Positions 1 to 8,718 of a DNA stretch of 64,000 nucleotides are shown here, one piece after another. Made by a program: the position numbers and the translations under genes. This DNA comes from Kluyvera intermedia (GTDB lineage Bacteria > Pseudomonadota > Gammaproteobacteria > Enterobacterales > Enterobacteriaceae), in NCBI RefSeq assembly GCF_034424175.1, contig NZ_CP139986.1:4340001-4404000 (forward strand), given 5' to 3'. Positions within the stretch are counted from its first letter, which is position 1, and every line of letters begins with the position of its first letter. The notes below the pieces were generated by a model. The model saw only the letters and a list, made by a program, of their open reading frames with translations. It was not told the DNA's origin and did not search any database.

Positions 1-97
1 CAAAGCCCACGGTGCGGCCATCGTCGGCATTTTTCACGACGAAGTCGTCCGCAACCAGGTCGCCGACCGCCTTCATCCAATGGGTATTCCTGCATGA
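1..97 (+). CDS. phnL: PhnL C-terminal end (partial)
   Basis: The reading frame from base 2 encodes the last 31 residues of a protein ending HPMGIPA and stops at TGA 95-97. PhnL is the ABC-ATPase-like subunit of the carbon-phosphorus lyase complex. Its 3' end directly precedes phnM in enterobacterial phn operons, and the tail resembles the PhnL C-terminus as I remember it. The stop overlaps the phnM start as ATGA, which suggests translational coupling. Only the tail is visible, so no ATPase motif can be checked. Confidence 0.8.
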   Translation, partial: KAHGAAIVGIFHDEVVRNQVADRLHPMGIPA

Positions 98-1230
98 TTA
101 TCAATAACGTCAAACTGGTGCTCGATAACGATGTGGTTCATGGCTCGCTTGAGGTGCAGGACGGTGAAATCCGTGCCTTTGCCGACAGTCAGAGTCGCCT
201 TCCACAAGCAATGGACGGCGAAGGCGGCTGGCTGCTGCCGGGGCTGATTGAGCTGCATACCGATAATCTGGATAAATTCTTCACCCCGCGTCCAAAGGTT
301 GACTGGCCTGCCCATTCGGCGATGAGCAGCCACGACGCGCTGATGGTCGCCAGCGGTATCACCACCGTGCTGGATGCGGTGGCGATTGGCGATGTGCGCG
401 ATGGCGGCGACCGTCTGGAAAATCTGGAGAAGATGATTAACGCCGTGGAAGAGACGCAAAAGCGCGGACTCAACCGCGCCGAACACCGCCTGCATCTGCG
501 TTGCGAACTTCCGCACCACACCACGCTGCCGCTGTTTGAAAAACTGGTCAGCCGCGACCCGGTGTCGCTGGTATCATTGATGGATCATTCGCCGGGCCAG
601 CGTCAGTTCGCCAACCGCGAGAAGTACCGGGAATATTATCAAGGTAAGTACTCACTTACCGATGCACAGATGCAGCAGTATGAAGCAGAACAGCTTCAGC
701 TTGCAGCACGCTGGTCTCAGCCCAACCGTACCGCCATAGCAGGGCTGTGCCGCGAGCGGCAAATCGCGCTCGCCAGCCACGATGATGCCACGCACGATCA
801 CGTGGTTGAATCACATCTCTTAGGCAGCGTGATTGCCGAGTTCCCCACCACCTTTGAAGCCGCAGAAGCCTCGCGTCGCCACGGCATGAACGTGCTGATG
901 GGCGCGCCCAATATCGTGCGTGGCGGCTCGCACTCCGGCAACGTGGCGGCGCATCAACTCGCCGAACTGGGGCTGCTGGATATTCTCTCTTCCGACTACT
1001 ACCCAGCCAGCTTGCTGGATGCCGCGTTCCGCGTGGCAGATGACGAGAACAATGCTTTTACGCTGTCACAGGCGGTGAATCTGGTGACGCGAAACCCGGC
1101 ACGGGCGCTGAGTCTGCACGACCGTGGGGTGATTGGTGAGGGCAAACGGGCCGACCTGGTGCTGGCGCACCGCAAAGGCGATCACGTTCATATCGACCAC
1201 GTCTGGCGTCAGGGAAAAAGGGTGTTCTGA
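94..1230 (+). CDS. phnM: PhnM, ribophosphonate triphosphate hydrolase
   Basis: The protein has 378 residues, the usual length. PhnM is an amidohydrolase-fold enzyme that removes pyrophosphate from alpha-D-ribose 1-methylphosphonate 5-triphosphate in the C-P lyase pathway. Metal-site motifs of the family are visible: GLIELHTDN near residue 54, the [10 protein letters not shown] stretch near residue 230, GGSHSGN near 275 and LSSDYYP near 300. The gene lies inside the phn operon, overlapping phnL by 4 nt and meeting phnN as TGATG. In E. coli the operon is PhoB-controlled, but its promoter lies upstream of this window. Confidence 0.96.
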   Translation: MIINNVKLVLDNDVVHGSLEVQDGEIRAFADSQSRLPQAMDGEGGWLLPGLIELHTDNLDKFFTPRPKVDWPAHSAMSSHDALMVASGITTVLDAVAIGDVRDGGDRLENLEKMINAVEETQKRGLNRAEHRLHLRCELPHHTTLPLFEKLVSRDPVSLVSLMDHSPGQRQFANREKYREYYQGKYSLTDAQMQQYEAEQLQLAARWSQPNRTAIAGLCRERQIALASHDDATHDHVVESHLLGSVIAEFPTTFEAAEASRRHGMNVLMGAPNIVRGGSHSGNVAAHQLAELGLLDILSSDYYPASLLDAAFRVADDENNAFTLSQAVNLVTRNPARALSLHDRGVIGEGKRADLVLAHRKGDHVHIDHVWRQGKRVF

Positions 1231-1781
1231 TGAGGGGAAAACTTGTCTGGTTAATGGGGCCGTCAGGCTCCGGGAAAGATAGCCTGCTGGAGGTACTCCG
1301 CCTGCAGGAACACAGCGATCTGCTGGTCGCGCATCGCTATATCACCCGTCCGGCCACCGCTGGCTGTGAAAACCATATCGCTCTGAGTGAGCAGGAGTTT
1401 TTCACCCGTGCCGGGCGCAATCTGCTGGCGTTAAGCTGGCACGCCAACGGGCTGTACTACGGCGTGGGCGTGGAGATTGACCTCTGGCTGCACGGCGGCT
1501 TCGACGTGGTGGTTAACGGCTCCCGCGCCCATCTGCAGCAGGCAAAAGCCCGCTACGCTGAGGCGCTGCTGCCGGTCTGTTTACAGGTGTCGCCCGGGAT
1601 TTTGCGCGAGCGCTTGCAGACTCGCGGCCGTGAAAACGGCGTCGAGATCGCCGCTCGTCTGGAACGTGCCGCACGCTACACGCCAACGGAGTGCCACACG
1701 CTCAATAACGACGGAAGTCTGCTACAGTCGGTGGATACACTGCTGGCCCTGATGGGACGAAAGGAGAAAAGCCATGCCTGA
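1230..1781 (+). CDS. phnN: PhnN, ribose 1,5-bisphosphate phosphokinase
   Basis: This 183-residue P-loop kinase carries the Walker A motif GPSGSGKD at residues 10-17. PhnN phosphorylates ribose 1,5-bisphosphate to PRPP, the last step that returns the ribose carrier of phosphonate breakdown to metabolism. Its fold is guanylate-kinase-like. The start codon overlaps the phnM stop by one base, and the 3' end overlaps phnO by 8 nt, so the gene sits in a tightly coupled operon. Confidence 0.95.
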   Translation: MRGKLVWLMGPSGSGKDSLLEVLRLQEHSDLLVAHRYITRPATAGCENHIALSEQEFFTRAGRNLLALSWHANGLYYGVGVEIDLWLHGGFDVVVNGSRAHLQQAKARYAEALLPVCLQVSPGILRERLQTRGRENGVEIAARLERAARYTPTECHTLNNDGSLLQSVDTLLALMGRKEKSHA

Positions 1782-2208
1782 GCGTGAACTGCGCCATGCC
1801 ACCTTTGAAGACGTCGACGACGTCTACGCGTTAATGTGCGAGTTAAAACAGGCCGAATTCGACCGCGATGCCTTTTACACCGGCTTCGCTGCCAATCTGC
1901 AGGACAAGAATCTGCATTATCAGTTGGCGCTGCTGGAGGGGTATGTTGTTGGCATGATAAGCCTGCATTTGCAGTTTCATCTGCATCACGCCAACTGGAT
2001 AGGCGAGATTCAGGAACTGGTGGTGATGCCAAAGGCTCGCGGATCAAAAGTCGGTAGCTTGCTGCTGGCATGGGCGGAAGAGACGGCGCGTGAAGCGGGA
2101 GCCGAGATGACCGAACTGTCGACCAGCACCAAACGGCTTGATGCCCACCGTTTCTATCAGCGCGAAGGCTACGCGCCCAGCCACGTCCGCTTTACCAAAG
2201 CACTATGA
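1774..2208 (+). CDS. phnO: PhnO, aminoalkylphosphonate N-acetyltransferase
   Basis: This is a 144-residue GNAT-family acetyltransferase, the same length as E. coli PhnO. The acetyl-CoA-binding segment [18 protein letters not shown] lies near residues 83-100, with the RGSKVG loop matching the GNAT R/Q-x-x-G-x-G/A motif. PhnO acetylates the amino group of aminoalkylphosphonates, which helps C-P lyase accept or detoxify them. It overlaps phnN by 8 nt and phnP by 4 nt, so all of phnM to phnP are probably translated from one message. Confidence 0.95.
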   Translation: MPERELRHATFEDVDDVYALMCELKQAEFDRDAFYTGFAANLQDKNLHYQLALLEGYVVGMISLHLQFHLHHANWIGEIQELVVMPKARGSKVGSLLLAWAEETAREAGAEMTELSTSTKRLDAHRFYQREGYAPSHVRFTKAL

Positions 2209-2963
2209 GCTTAACCCTCACGCTTAGCGGTACCGGCGGCGCACAGGGTGTCCCCGCCTGGGGATGCCACTGCCCCGCCTGCACACGTGCCAGGCGGGCG
2301 CCGCAGTTTCGCCGTCAGGCCTGTAGCGGTGTGGTCAAATTCAATGATGCCGTTACGCTGCTTGATGCAGGGCTGCACGATCTCACTGAGCGCTGGCCTG
2401 CCGGCTCTTTCCAGCAGTTTTTGCTCACGCATTATCATATGGATCATGTACAAGGGCTGTTTCCGCTACGCTGGGGCGTGGGCGAAAAGGTGCCGGTCTA
2501 CGGCCCACCGGATGAGCAAGGTTGTGACGATCTATTCAAACATCCCGGCCTGCTGGATTTCAGCCACACCGTTGAACCGTTTGTGGTTTTTGATTTGCAG
2601 GGATTGCAGGTAACGCCCGTACCGCTGCAACATTCAAAACTGACCTTCGGTTATCTGCTGGAGACGCCGCACAGCCGCGTCGCGTGGCTTTCCGACACCG
2701 CCGGGTTGCCGGAAAAAACGCTCACCTTTTTAAGCAGCAATCGCCCGCAGGTGATGGTGATTGATTGCAGCCATGCCCCGCAAGAACATACTCCGCGTAA
2801 CCACAGTGATTTAGCCACCATTCAGGCGCTAAACGAACGAATCCGCTGCCCCCGAGTGATTCTGACCCACATCAGCCACCAGTTTGATGAATGGATGATG
2901 CATCACCTGCTCCCCGCAGGAATCGAAGCGGGCTATGACGGGCTAGAAATTACGCTGGATTAG
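2205..2963 (+). CDS. phnP: PhnP, phosphoribosyl cyclic phosphodiesterase
   Basis: This 252-residue metallo-beta-lactamase-fold enzyme opens 5-phosphoribosyl 1,2-cyclic phosphate, the C-P lyase product, to ribose 1,5-bisphosphate for PhnN. The metal motif THYHMDH gives H76, H78, D80 and H81. Cysteines C21, C23 and C26 near the N-terminus match the structural zinc site known for PhnP. It is the last gene of the operon. Its TAG stop at 2961-2963 overlaps the stop of yjdP on the other strand. Confidence 0.96.
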   Translation: MSLTLTLSGTGGAQGVPAWGCHCPACTRARRAPQFRRQACSGVVKFNDAVTLLDAGLHDLTERWPAGSFQQFLLTHYHMDHVQGLFPLRWGVGEKVPVYGPPDEQGCDDLFKHPGLLDFSHTVEPFVVFDLQGLQVTPVPLQHSKLTFGYLLETPHSRVAWLSDTAGLPEKTLTFLSSNRPQVMVIDCSHAPQEHTPRNHSDLATIQALNERIRCPRVILTHISHQFDEWMMHHLLPAGIEAGYDGLEITLD

Positions 2964-3280
2964 CGGTCGTAATCCTCTTCCAGCCTGCGTTCTTCATCTT
3001 CAATTTGACGACGCTCCTGATCGAGCTGACGCTGACGGTCATCAATCTGTCGACGGCGATCGTCTAACTGACGGCGTCTGTCGTTATATTGCTGGCTGCT
3101 TGGCGAACTGCCGCGATCGTCCCACGAACGATCGTTATCCTCACGATCGTTGCCTGGGTTATAGGCGTCGTTGACCGCCTGCTGAATATTGCCGATCGCG
3201 TCGTCGATAATGTCCGCATGGGCTAGCTGGCTGGTCAGCGATACAACACCGAAAATAAAAGCACTCAGATAACGTTTCAT
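2960..3280 (-). CDS. yjdP: YjdP family secreted, highly charged protein
   Basis: This 106-residue protein has a signal peptide ending AHA around residue 22, followed by [21 protein letters not shown]. The C-terminal half is almost only D, R, Q and E in heptad-like DDRRRQ/DDRQRQ repeats, probably one long charged alpha helix in the periplasm. It matches E. coli YjdP in layout and position beside phnP. The function is unknown. The gene converges on phnP with overlapping stop codons, so read-through from either side would give antisense RNA. Confidence 0.85.
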   Translation of the reverse strand: MKRYLSAFIFGVVSLTSQLAHADIIDDAIGNIQQAVNDAYNPGNDREDNDRSWDDRGSSPSSQQYNDRRRQLDDRRRQIDDRQRQLDQERRQIEDEERRLEEDYDR

Positions 3281-3709
3281 AGAGCCAGTCTCATCAAGGG
3301 GGCTGGCTGTAGGTTAGGCGAGCGAGTCTAAGTCGTGTAGCGGAGGAATCTCAATTCAGAATGTGCAAAACACGCACGTTCACTATATGTGTTATCTAAA
3401 TATTATTCATTGATATTATCATTATAAAAATTTACCCCCCATAAAATCAGGAAATAAACCAAAACCTATTACAGATCTCTTAATTTTTATTTTAATTAAC
3501 ACTCACGATCACATTCATATAATTGATAACCCAATGCTTAAAATAAAATAAACAAATAAGTTATGAATGCGGTTTCTTCACAACGCTATTTTTCTCATCA
3601 ACAAAAATAGCCATACTGGTACTCCTTATTCTCTTTTACATTCACCCGGATATTGTTCGCAATACACAGGATGTATTTTAATATGCAAATAATTAAATCC
3701 AGGTTTGTG
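3281..3709. other. AT-rich intergenic region between yjdP and ytcA
   Basis: About 430 bases lie between two genes that diverge. The sequence is strongly AT-rich, especially 3380-3580, and should hold the promoters of both yjdP and the ytcA-mdtNOP operon. I see no convincing gene, palindrome or named operator. In E. coli K-12 the allose genes, yjcS and rpiB lie between these two genes; none remain here. Confidence 0.5.
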
Positions 3710-3958
3710 ATGCAGCTAAAAAAAATTAGCGGTCTGCTACTCGCCGCGTCTCTCACCGGGTGCTCACTGCCCCCGGCGATCCCCGTTATTGGCGCTTATT
3801 ACCCTAGCTGGCTTTTCTGCATGATTGCCGGCGTCATTCTGACGCTCATCACCCGGCGGGTGATCCTGCGAAAATATACATCGCCGTCATTTGCAGGGGT
3901 TATTTATACCGCCCTCTTTGCACTCTACTCCATGCTGTTCTGGCTGGTATTTTTTTAA
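3710..3958 (+). CDS. ytcA: YtcA, small membrane lipoprotein
   Basis: The start at 3710 gives an 82-residue product with a lipoprotein signal, MQLKKISGLLLAASLTGC, whose lipobox LTGC ends at residue 18. Two hydrophobic helices follow (around YYPSWLFCMIAGVILTLI and YTALFALYSMLFWLVFF). An AGG lies 6 bases before this ATG; upstream in-frame ATGs at 3653, 3671 and 3683 lack a ribosome site but would extend the protein. It matches E. coli YtcA, which heads the mdtNOP operon. The function is unknown; it is presumably an accessory membrane part of the pump. Confidence 0.82.
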   Translation: MQLKKISGLLLAASLTGCSLPPAIPVIGAYYPSWLFCMIAGVILTLITRRVILRKYTSPSFAGVIYTALFALYSMLFWLVFF

Positions 3959-3977
3959 CTCACATTGAGATGCGCCC

Positions 3978-5009
3978 ATGGAAAGCTCGCAGAAAAAAGC
4001 TCCTCGTAACAAAGTGCCCGCCCTGGCTCTGGTTATTCTTGCCCTTGTGGTGATGATATTTGTCATCTGGCGTGTCGATAGCGCCCCGTCCACCAGCGAT
4101 GCCTATGCATCTGCCGACACCATTGATGTCGTCCCGGAAGTCAGTGGACGCATAATTGAACTGGCCGTCACCGATAACCAACAGGTGAAGCAAGGTGACC
4201 TGCTGTTCCGTATCGACCCTCGCCCATATGAGGCGAATCTTGCGAAAGCCCAGGCGATGCTGACTGCCCTCGATCAACAGATCATGCTGACCCAACGTAC
4301 CGTGGATGCGCAAAAACTGGCTGCGAATTCCGTTGAAGCCACCGTCGCCAAAGCCCGCGCCGCCGCCAAACAGGCCAGCAGTACGTTAAACCGCACGGCC
4401 CCGCTGCTCTCGCAGGGATTTGTCTCGGCGGAAGACGTTGATCGTGCCCGCACCGCACAGCGCGCCAGTGAAGCCGATCTCAACGCGGCATTGTTGCAGG
4501 CACAACAGGCCGCCACTGCCGTTAGCGGCGTAGATGCGCTGGTCGCTCAGCGCGTCGCTATCCAGGCCGATATCGCCCTGACCCGACTGCATCTTGAAAT
4601 GGCAACGGTGCGCGCGCCGTTCGACGGTCGCGTGGTGTCGCTAAAAACCTCCATTGGCCAGTTTGCTTCCGCGATGAAGCCGATCTTTACCCTGATTGAT
4701 ACCCGTCACTGGTACGTTATTGCCAATTTCCGCGAAACCGAGCTGAAAAATATCCACGCCGGGACCCCTGTTACCCTTCATCTGATGAGCGACAGCGGCA
4801 AAACCTTTAACGGCAAAGTCGATTCTATCGGCTACGGCGTGCTGCCGGACGATGGCGGCATGGTGCTTGGCGGCCTGCCGCGTGTCTCACGTTCGATTAA
4901 CTGGGTGCGTGTCGCTCAGCGTTTCCCGGTAAAAATTGTGGTCGATAAACCGGATGCCGACATGTTCCGTATCGGCGCATCGGCGGTTGCCACGCTTGAG
5001 TCGCAATAA
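3978..5009 (+). CDS. mdtN: MdtN, membrane fusion protein of the MdtNOP efflux system
   Basis: The protein has 343 residues, equal to E. coli MdtN. One N-terminal transmembrane helix (about residues 13-31) is followed by a biotinyl-lipoyl-like region (VVPEVSGRIIELAVTDNQ, residues 50-67), a long coiled-coil hairpin rich in A, Q and R, and the second lipoyl half (TVRAPFDGRVVSLKT). This is the HlyD/EmrA layout of periplasmic adaptors linking an inner-membrane pump to an outer-membrane channel. Its stop overlaps the mdtO start by one base. E. coli MdtNOP has been linked to resistance to puromycin, acriflavine and other dyes. Confidence 0.94.
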   Translation: MESSQKKAPRNKVPALALVILALVVMIFVIWRVDSAPSTSDAYASADTIDVVPEVSGRIIELAVTDNQQVKQGDLLFRIDPRPYEANLAKAQAMLTALDQQIMLTQRTVDAQKLAANSVEATVAKARAAAKQASSTLNRTAPLLSQGFVSAEDVDRARTAQRASEADLNAALLQAQQAATAVSGVDALVAQRVAIQADIALTRLHLEMATVRAPFDGRVVSLKTSIGQFASAMKPIFTLIDTRHWYVIANFRETELKNIHAGTPVTLHLMSDSGKTFNGKVDSIGYGVLPDDGGMVLGGLPRVSRSINWVRVAQRFPVKIVVDKPDADMFRIGASAVATLESQ

Positions 5010-6985
5010 TGAACGCGCTCAATTACCTGCCGCTCCCGCTGGTCAGGCTGTTGGCGTTTTTCCGTGAGGAGTTAAGCGAAAAACGCCCCGTGCGAGTGCC
5101 ACAAACCCTCCAGCTGTGGGTGGGCTGTCTGCTGGTGGTGATTATCTCCATGACCTTTGAGATCCCGTTTATGGCGATCTCATTGGCGGTGCTGTTCTAT
5201 GGCGTACAGTCGAATGCCTTTTACACCAAATTTGTCGCCATTCTGTTTGTGGTTGCCACGGTGATGGAAATCGGCAGCATGGTGCTGATCTATAAATGGT
5301 CTTACAGCTACCCGTTGATCCGTATGATCATTGCCAGCCTGATCGTCCTCGGCTGTATGTTTATGATGCGTACTTACAAGCTGGGGCTGCTGTTTTTCGC
5401 TGTCGCTATTATCGCCGTCTATGGTCAAACCTTCCCGGCGATGATTGATTATCCGGAAATCGTCGTTCGCCTCACGCTGTGGTGTATTGTGGTGGGGCTG
5501 TATCCTTCGCTGCTGATGGTGTTAATCGGTGTACTCTGGTTCCCAAGCCGCGCCGGAAAGCAAATGCAGGATGCGCTGTGCGCAAGGCTTGATGATGCGC
5601 TAAGCCATCTGACCACCACTACCACACCGCTGGCGGAAAAGTACGTCGAACGCGAAGTGCTGGCGCTGCAAAAGCTCAATGTTTTCTGTATGGCAGATGA
5701 TGCCGACTGGAAAGCGCGCAGCGCCTGGTGGCAAACCTGCGTCATGACCGTCACCTATCTGTACACTACGCTGAATCGCTACGTCACCGACGCCGCCTCG
5801 CGGCATCCAGAACTGGTACATAAAATCCAGCGTGAAATTGCGTCGTTGCAACACGCGATTGCCGACGCCACACCCTGGCAAAGCACATGGCAACTGAGTG
5901 CCGACGAGCGCGCCGCTGCCCGCGAGTGTGGGCTGGAAAACCTCTGTGAACACCTGCATCGGCTTGGGCAGATGGATCCGGATACGCCGCCTGCCCCCGC
6001 CGCTAAACAGCCTTCGATGGTGCCGGACGCTTTCAGCAATCCCGTCTATATCCGCTACGCCCTGAAAACGCTGCTGGCCTGCATGATTTGCTACGTTTTC
6101 TACTCCGGCACCGACTGGGAAGGCATTCATACCTGTATGCTGACTTGCATTATCGTCGCTAACCCCAGCATTGGCGCATCCTGGCAAAAAATGGCGCTGC
6201 GTTTTGGCGGCGCGGTGTGCGGCGCAGTCCTGGCGCTTCTCATGACTATTTTCGTTATTCCGTGGATAGATAATATTGTTGAACTGCTGTGCGTGCTGGC
6301 ACGGCTGCTTCTGCTGGGCGCGTGGATCGCCACCGGATCGGAGCGATCGTCGTATATCGGCACACAGATGATCGTCACCTTCGCGCTGGCCACCCTCGAG
6401 AATGCTTTTGGCCCGGTGTACGATCTGGTTGAGATCCGCGATCGTGCGGTTGGTATTCTGATCGGTACTGCCGTTTCCGCAGTGGTCTACACCTTTATCT
6501 GGCCGGAAAGCGAAGCCTCGGCCCTGCCGCAGAAACTGGCGGGCGCGCTGAGTACCCTTGGAAAACTGCTGCGTCTCCCTCAGCACGATCCCGCCATGCA
6601 GCGAACCTACCTTCAGCTACGCATTGGCTGTCACGCTGCTTTCAACGCTTGTGAAGAGATGCGCGAACGCGTGGCGCTGGAGCTTCAGCTCAATGATGAT
6701 GAACGCAGCCAGCTACTGGCTCGTAGCGATGGCGTTATTCATCACGGGCGCGAGATCCTCTACCACTGCGATGGCCTCACCCAACCGGAGCCCCCGCTCG
6801 CCGAGACGCTTGAGCACTACGCGGCGGGTCTTGCCAGCAACAACACGCCGTCTGACCGTGACACATCATCAACCTTATCTGAACAAGCGCAGTGCGTGAT
6901 GCAGCAGATAGCCCGTTTACCCGACTGGAATCATCCGGCCCACACTGCCGCCGGGGAACAGGCGCAAGGAGCCACATCTCAATGA
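5009..6985 (+). CDS. mdtO: MdtO, FUSC/aromatic-acid-exporter-type inner-membrane protein
   Basis: The 658-residue protein has two sets of hydrophobic segments (about residues 30-180 and 350-500) split by a cytoplasmic helical domain, the plan of the FUSC/AaeB family. It is slightly shorter than E. coli MdtO (683). MdtO is the inner-membrane component that works with adaptor MdtN and outer-membrane factor MdtP. The gene sits between them with overlapping stop/start codons on both sides (TAATG with mdtN, ATGA with mdtP). Confidence 0.94.
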   Translation: MNALNYLPLPLVRLLAFFREELSEKRPVRVPQTLQLWVGCLLVVIISMTFEIPFMAISLAVLFYGVQSNAFYTKFVAILFVVATVMEIGSMVLIYKWSYSYPLIRMIIASLIVLGCMFMMRTYKLGLLFFAVAIIAVYGQTFPAMIDYPEIVVRLTLWCIVVGLYPSLLMVLIGVLWFPSRAGKQMQDALCARLDDALSHLTTTTTPLAEKYVEREVLALQKLNVFCMADDADWKARSAWWQTCVMTVTYLYTTLNRYVTDAASRHPELVHKIQREIASLQHAIADATPWQSTWQLSADERAAARECGLENLCEHLHRLGQMDPDTPPAPAAKQPSMVPDAFSNPVYIRYALKTLLACMICYVFYSGTDWEGIHTCMLTCIIVANPSIGASWQKMALRFGGAVCGAVLALLMTIFVIPWIDNIVELLCVLARLLLLGAWIATGSERSSYIGTQMIVTFALATLENAFGPVYDLVEIRDRAVGILIGTAVSAVVYTFIWPESEASALPQKLAGALSTLGKLLRLPQHDPAMQRTYLQLRIGCHAAFNACEEMRERVALELQLNDDERSQLLARSDGVIHHGREILYHCDGLTQPEPPLAETLEHYAAGLASNNTPSDRDTSSTLSEQAQCVMQQIARLPDWNHPAHTAAGEQAQGATSQ

Positions 6986-8424
6986 CCCGTAACTTATCCC
7001 GCTTAATTCTCTGCGGCCTGCTCGGCAGCACAACGGCGCTCTCCGGCTGCGCGCTGATCCGCAATGATTCCGCGCCACACGCGCAGCTGCAACCGGCACA
7101 AATCAAGCTGGCGAGCGATATTCACCTCGCCAGCCAGGGGTGGCCACAAGCGCAATGGTGGCGGCAGTTTAACGATCCACAGCTCAGCGCGCTGATTGAA
7201 AAAACTTTGTCCGGTTCCCACACGCTTGCCGAAGCGAAGCTGCGCGAAGAGAAAGCCCAGTCACTGGCCGAACTACTGGAGGGCGGGTCGAAGCTCCAGA
7301 TGGCGGCACTGGGGATGATCAACCGTCAACGAGCCTCCGCCAACGGCTTCCTCGGGCCTTATGCGCTGGATGCGCCACGCTTAGGGATGGACGGCCCCTA
7401 TTACACTGAAGCCACCGTCGGCCTGGTCGCTGGACTGGATCTCGATTTATGGGGCGCGCACCGCTCTGCGGTCGAGGCGGCAATTGGCGCGCATAACGCC
7501 GCACTGGCGGAAACCGCGGCGGTAGAACTGGCGCTCTCCACCGGGGTGGCGCAGCTTTACTACAGTATGCAGGCAAGCTTCCAGATGCAGAGTCTGCTTG
7601 AGCAAACCCGCGTGGTGATTGATTACGCCGTGCAGGCGCATCAGAGTAAAGTCACCCATGGTCTGGAAGCGAAAGTGCCGTACCACGGCGCGCGCGCGCA
7701 GGTACTGGCGGTCGATAAACAGATAGCCGCCGTGAAGGGGCAAATCAAAGAAACGCGCGAGTCGCTACGTGCGCTGATGGGCGCAGGTGCAGATGGGATG
7801 CCAGAAATTAAACCGGTGGCGCTACCGAAGGTACAAACGGGCATTCCAGCTACGCTTTCTTATAACCTGCTGGCCCGTCGTCCGGATCTACAAGCAATGC
7901 GCTGGTACGTACAAGCATCGCTGGATCAGGTAGATGCCGCACGCGCGCTGTTCTACCCAAGCTTTGACCTGAAAGTCTTCTTTGGCCTCGACTCCATCCA
8001 CATCGACACGTTGTTTAAAAGCACCAGTCGCCAGATTAACGTCATTCCCGGTTTACGCCTGCCGCTGTTCGACGGTGGTCGCCTGAATGCCAATCTGAAA
8101 AACAGCCGTGCCACCAGCAACATGCTGATTGAGCGCTATAACCAGTCGGTATTGAATGCGGTGCGTGACGTAGCGATTAACGGTACTCGTTTGCAAACGC
8201 TGGACGATGAACGAGCCCTCCAGGCAGAACGCGTCGACGCCACGCGCTATAGCCAAAGCGCCGCCGAAGCCGCGTTTAAACGTGGCCTCGGCAGCCGACT
8301 TCAGGCCACCGAAGCCCAACTGCCGGTGCTTGCCGAGCAGATGTCGCTGCTGGTGCTCGACAGCCAGCGCGTGATTCAAAGCATTCAGCTCATTAAATCG
8401 TTGGGCGGCGGCTATCACCAGTAG
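6982..8424 (+). CDS. mdtP: MdtP, outer-membrane factor lipoprotein
   Basis: The start at 6982 overlaps the mdtO stop (ATGA) and gives 480 residues with a lipoprotein signal ending ALSGC at residue 23. The body is a TolC/NodT-type outer-membrane factor with two similar halves rich in long alanine- and glutamine-rich helices (for example LAEAKLREEKAQSLAELL and VDAARALFYPSFDL). It forms the exit duct for the MdtNO pump. A start at 6892 would add a non-signal N-terminus and is less likely. Confidence 0.93.
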   Translation: MTRNLSRLILCGLLGSTTALSGCALIRNDSAPHAQLQPAQIKLASDIHLASQGWPQAQWWRQFNDPQLSALIEKTLSGSHTLAEAKLREEKAQSLAELLEGGSKLQMAALGMINRQRASANGFLGPYALDAPRLGMDGPYYTEATVGLVAGLDLDLWGAHRSAVEAAIGAHNAALAETAAVELALSTGVAQLYYSMQASFQMQSLLEQTRVVIDYAVQAHQSKVTHGLEAKVPYHGARAQVLAVDKQIAAVKGQIKETRESLRALMGAGADGMPEIKPVALPKVQTGIPATLSYNLLARRPDLQAMRWYVQASLDQVDAARALFYPSFDLKVFFGLDSIHIDTLFKSTSRQINVIPGLRLPLFDGGRLNANLKNSRATSNMLIERYNQSVLNAVRDVAINGTRLQTLDDERALQAERVDATRYSQSAAEAAFKRGLGSRLQATEAQLPVLAEQMSLLVLDSQRVIQSIQLIKSLGGGYHQ

Positions 8425-8535
8425 GCCGGATGGCGCGCAGCTTTCAGGCCTACGAGACGGTAGCCCGGCCAAGCGAATGCGCCGCCGGGGAAACTCGGTG
8501 CAAAACCCCGGCATCGCAGCAAAGCCGAGCTACCG
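8425..8535. repeat. REP/BIME cluster downstream of mdtP
   Basis: Several REP-type palindromes lie head to tail here: GTAGGCCGGATGGCGC, then GCCTACGAGACGGTAGCCCGGCC, then a further GCCGAGCTACC arm. These GC-rich units follow the mdtP stop and are typical enterobacterial REP/BIME elements, which can stabilise 3' mRNA ends or bind gyrase or IHF. Confidence 0.75.
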
Positions 8536-8556
8536 TTTAAATGTCATCCCATTATT

Positions 8557-8580
8557 CCTTTCGACACGTCAAATATGACG
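8557..8580 (+). promoter_or_regulatory. Candidate FhlA upstream activating site for fdhF
   Basis: The stretch CTTTCGACACGTCAAATATGACG contains the TTTCGACACGTCAAA core. It lies about 107 bp before the expected transcription start, where the FhlA site of E. coli fdhF lies (around -110). It resembles the FhlA-binding palindrome but was matched from memory, so it is a candidate only. Confidence 0.5.
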
Positions 8581-8651
8581 ACAGCCTGTTTTTCGTCAGG
8601 GTTTTGACCAAAATTCACCCGTAATATCAGGGAATGCCCACAATAAAAAAG

Positions 8652-8667
8652 TGGCATAAAAGATGCA
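8652..8667 (+). promoter_or_regulatory. Sigma-54 (-24/-12) promoter of fdhF
   Basis: TGGCATAAAAGATGCA shows the invariant GG (8653-8654) and GC (8665-8666) with 10 bases between them, as required for RpoN promoters. It lies about 50 bp before the fdhF start. E. coli fdhF is transcribed from a sigma-54 promoter activated by FhlA and formate, so the same control is likely. Confidence 0.88.
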
Positions 8668-8718
8668 TACTAAGGGCGACAGCGCGTATGCGCGATTTGA
8701 TTAACTGGAGCGAGACCG

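Noticed and set aside
5600..6586. Long 328-codon frame on the minus strand inside mdtO
   Set aside because: It is the antisense shadow of mdtO: low-complexity, no start context, no recognisable family.
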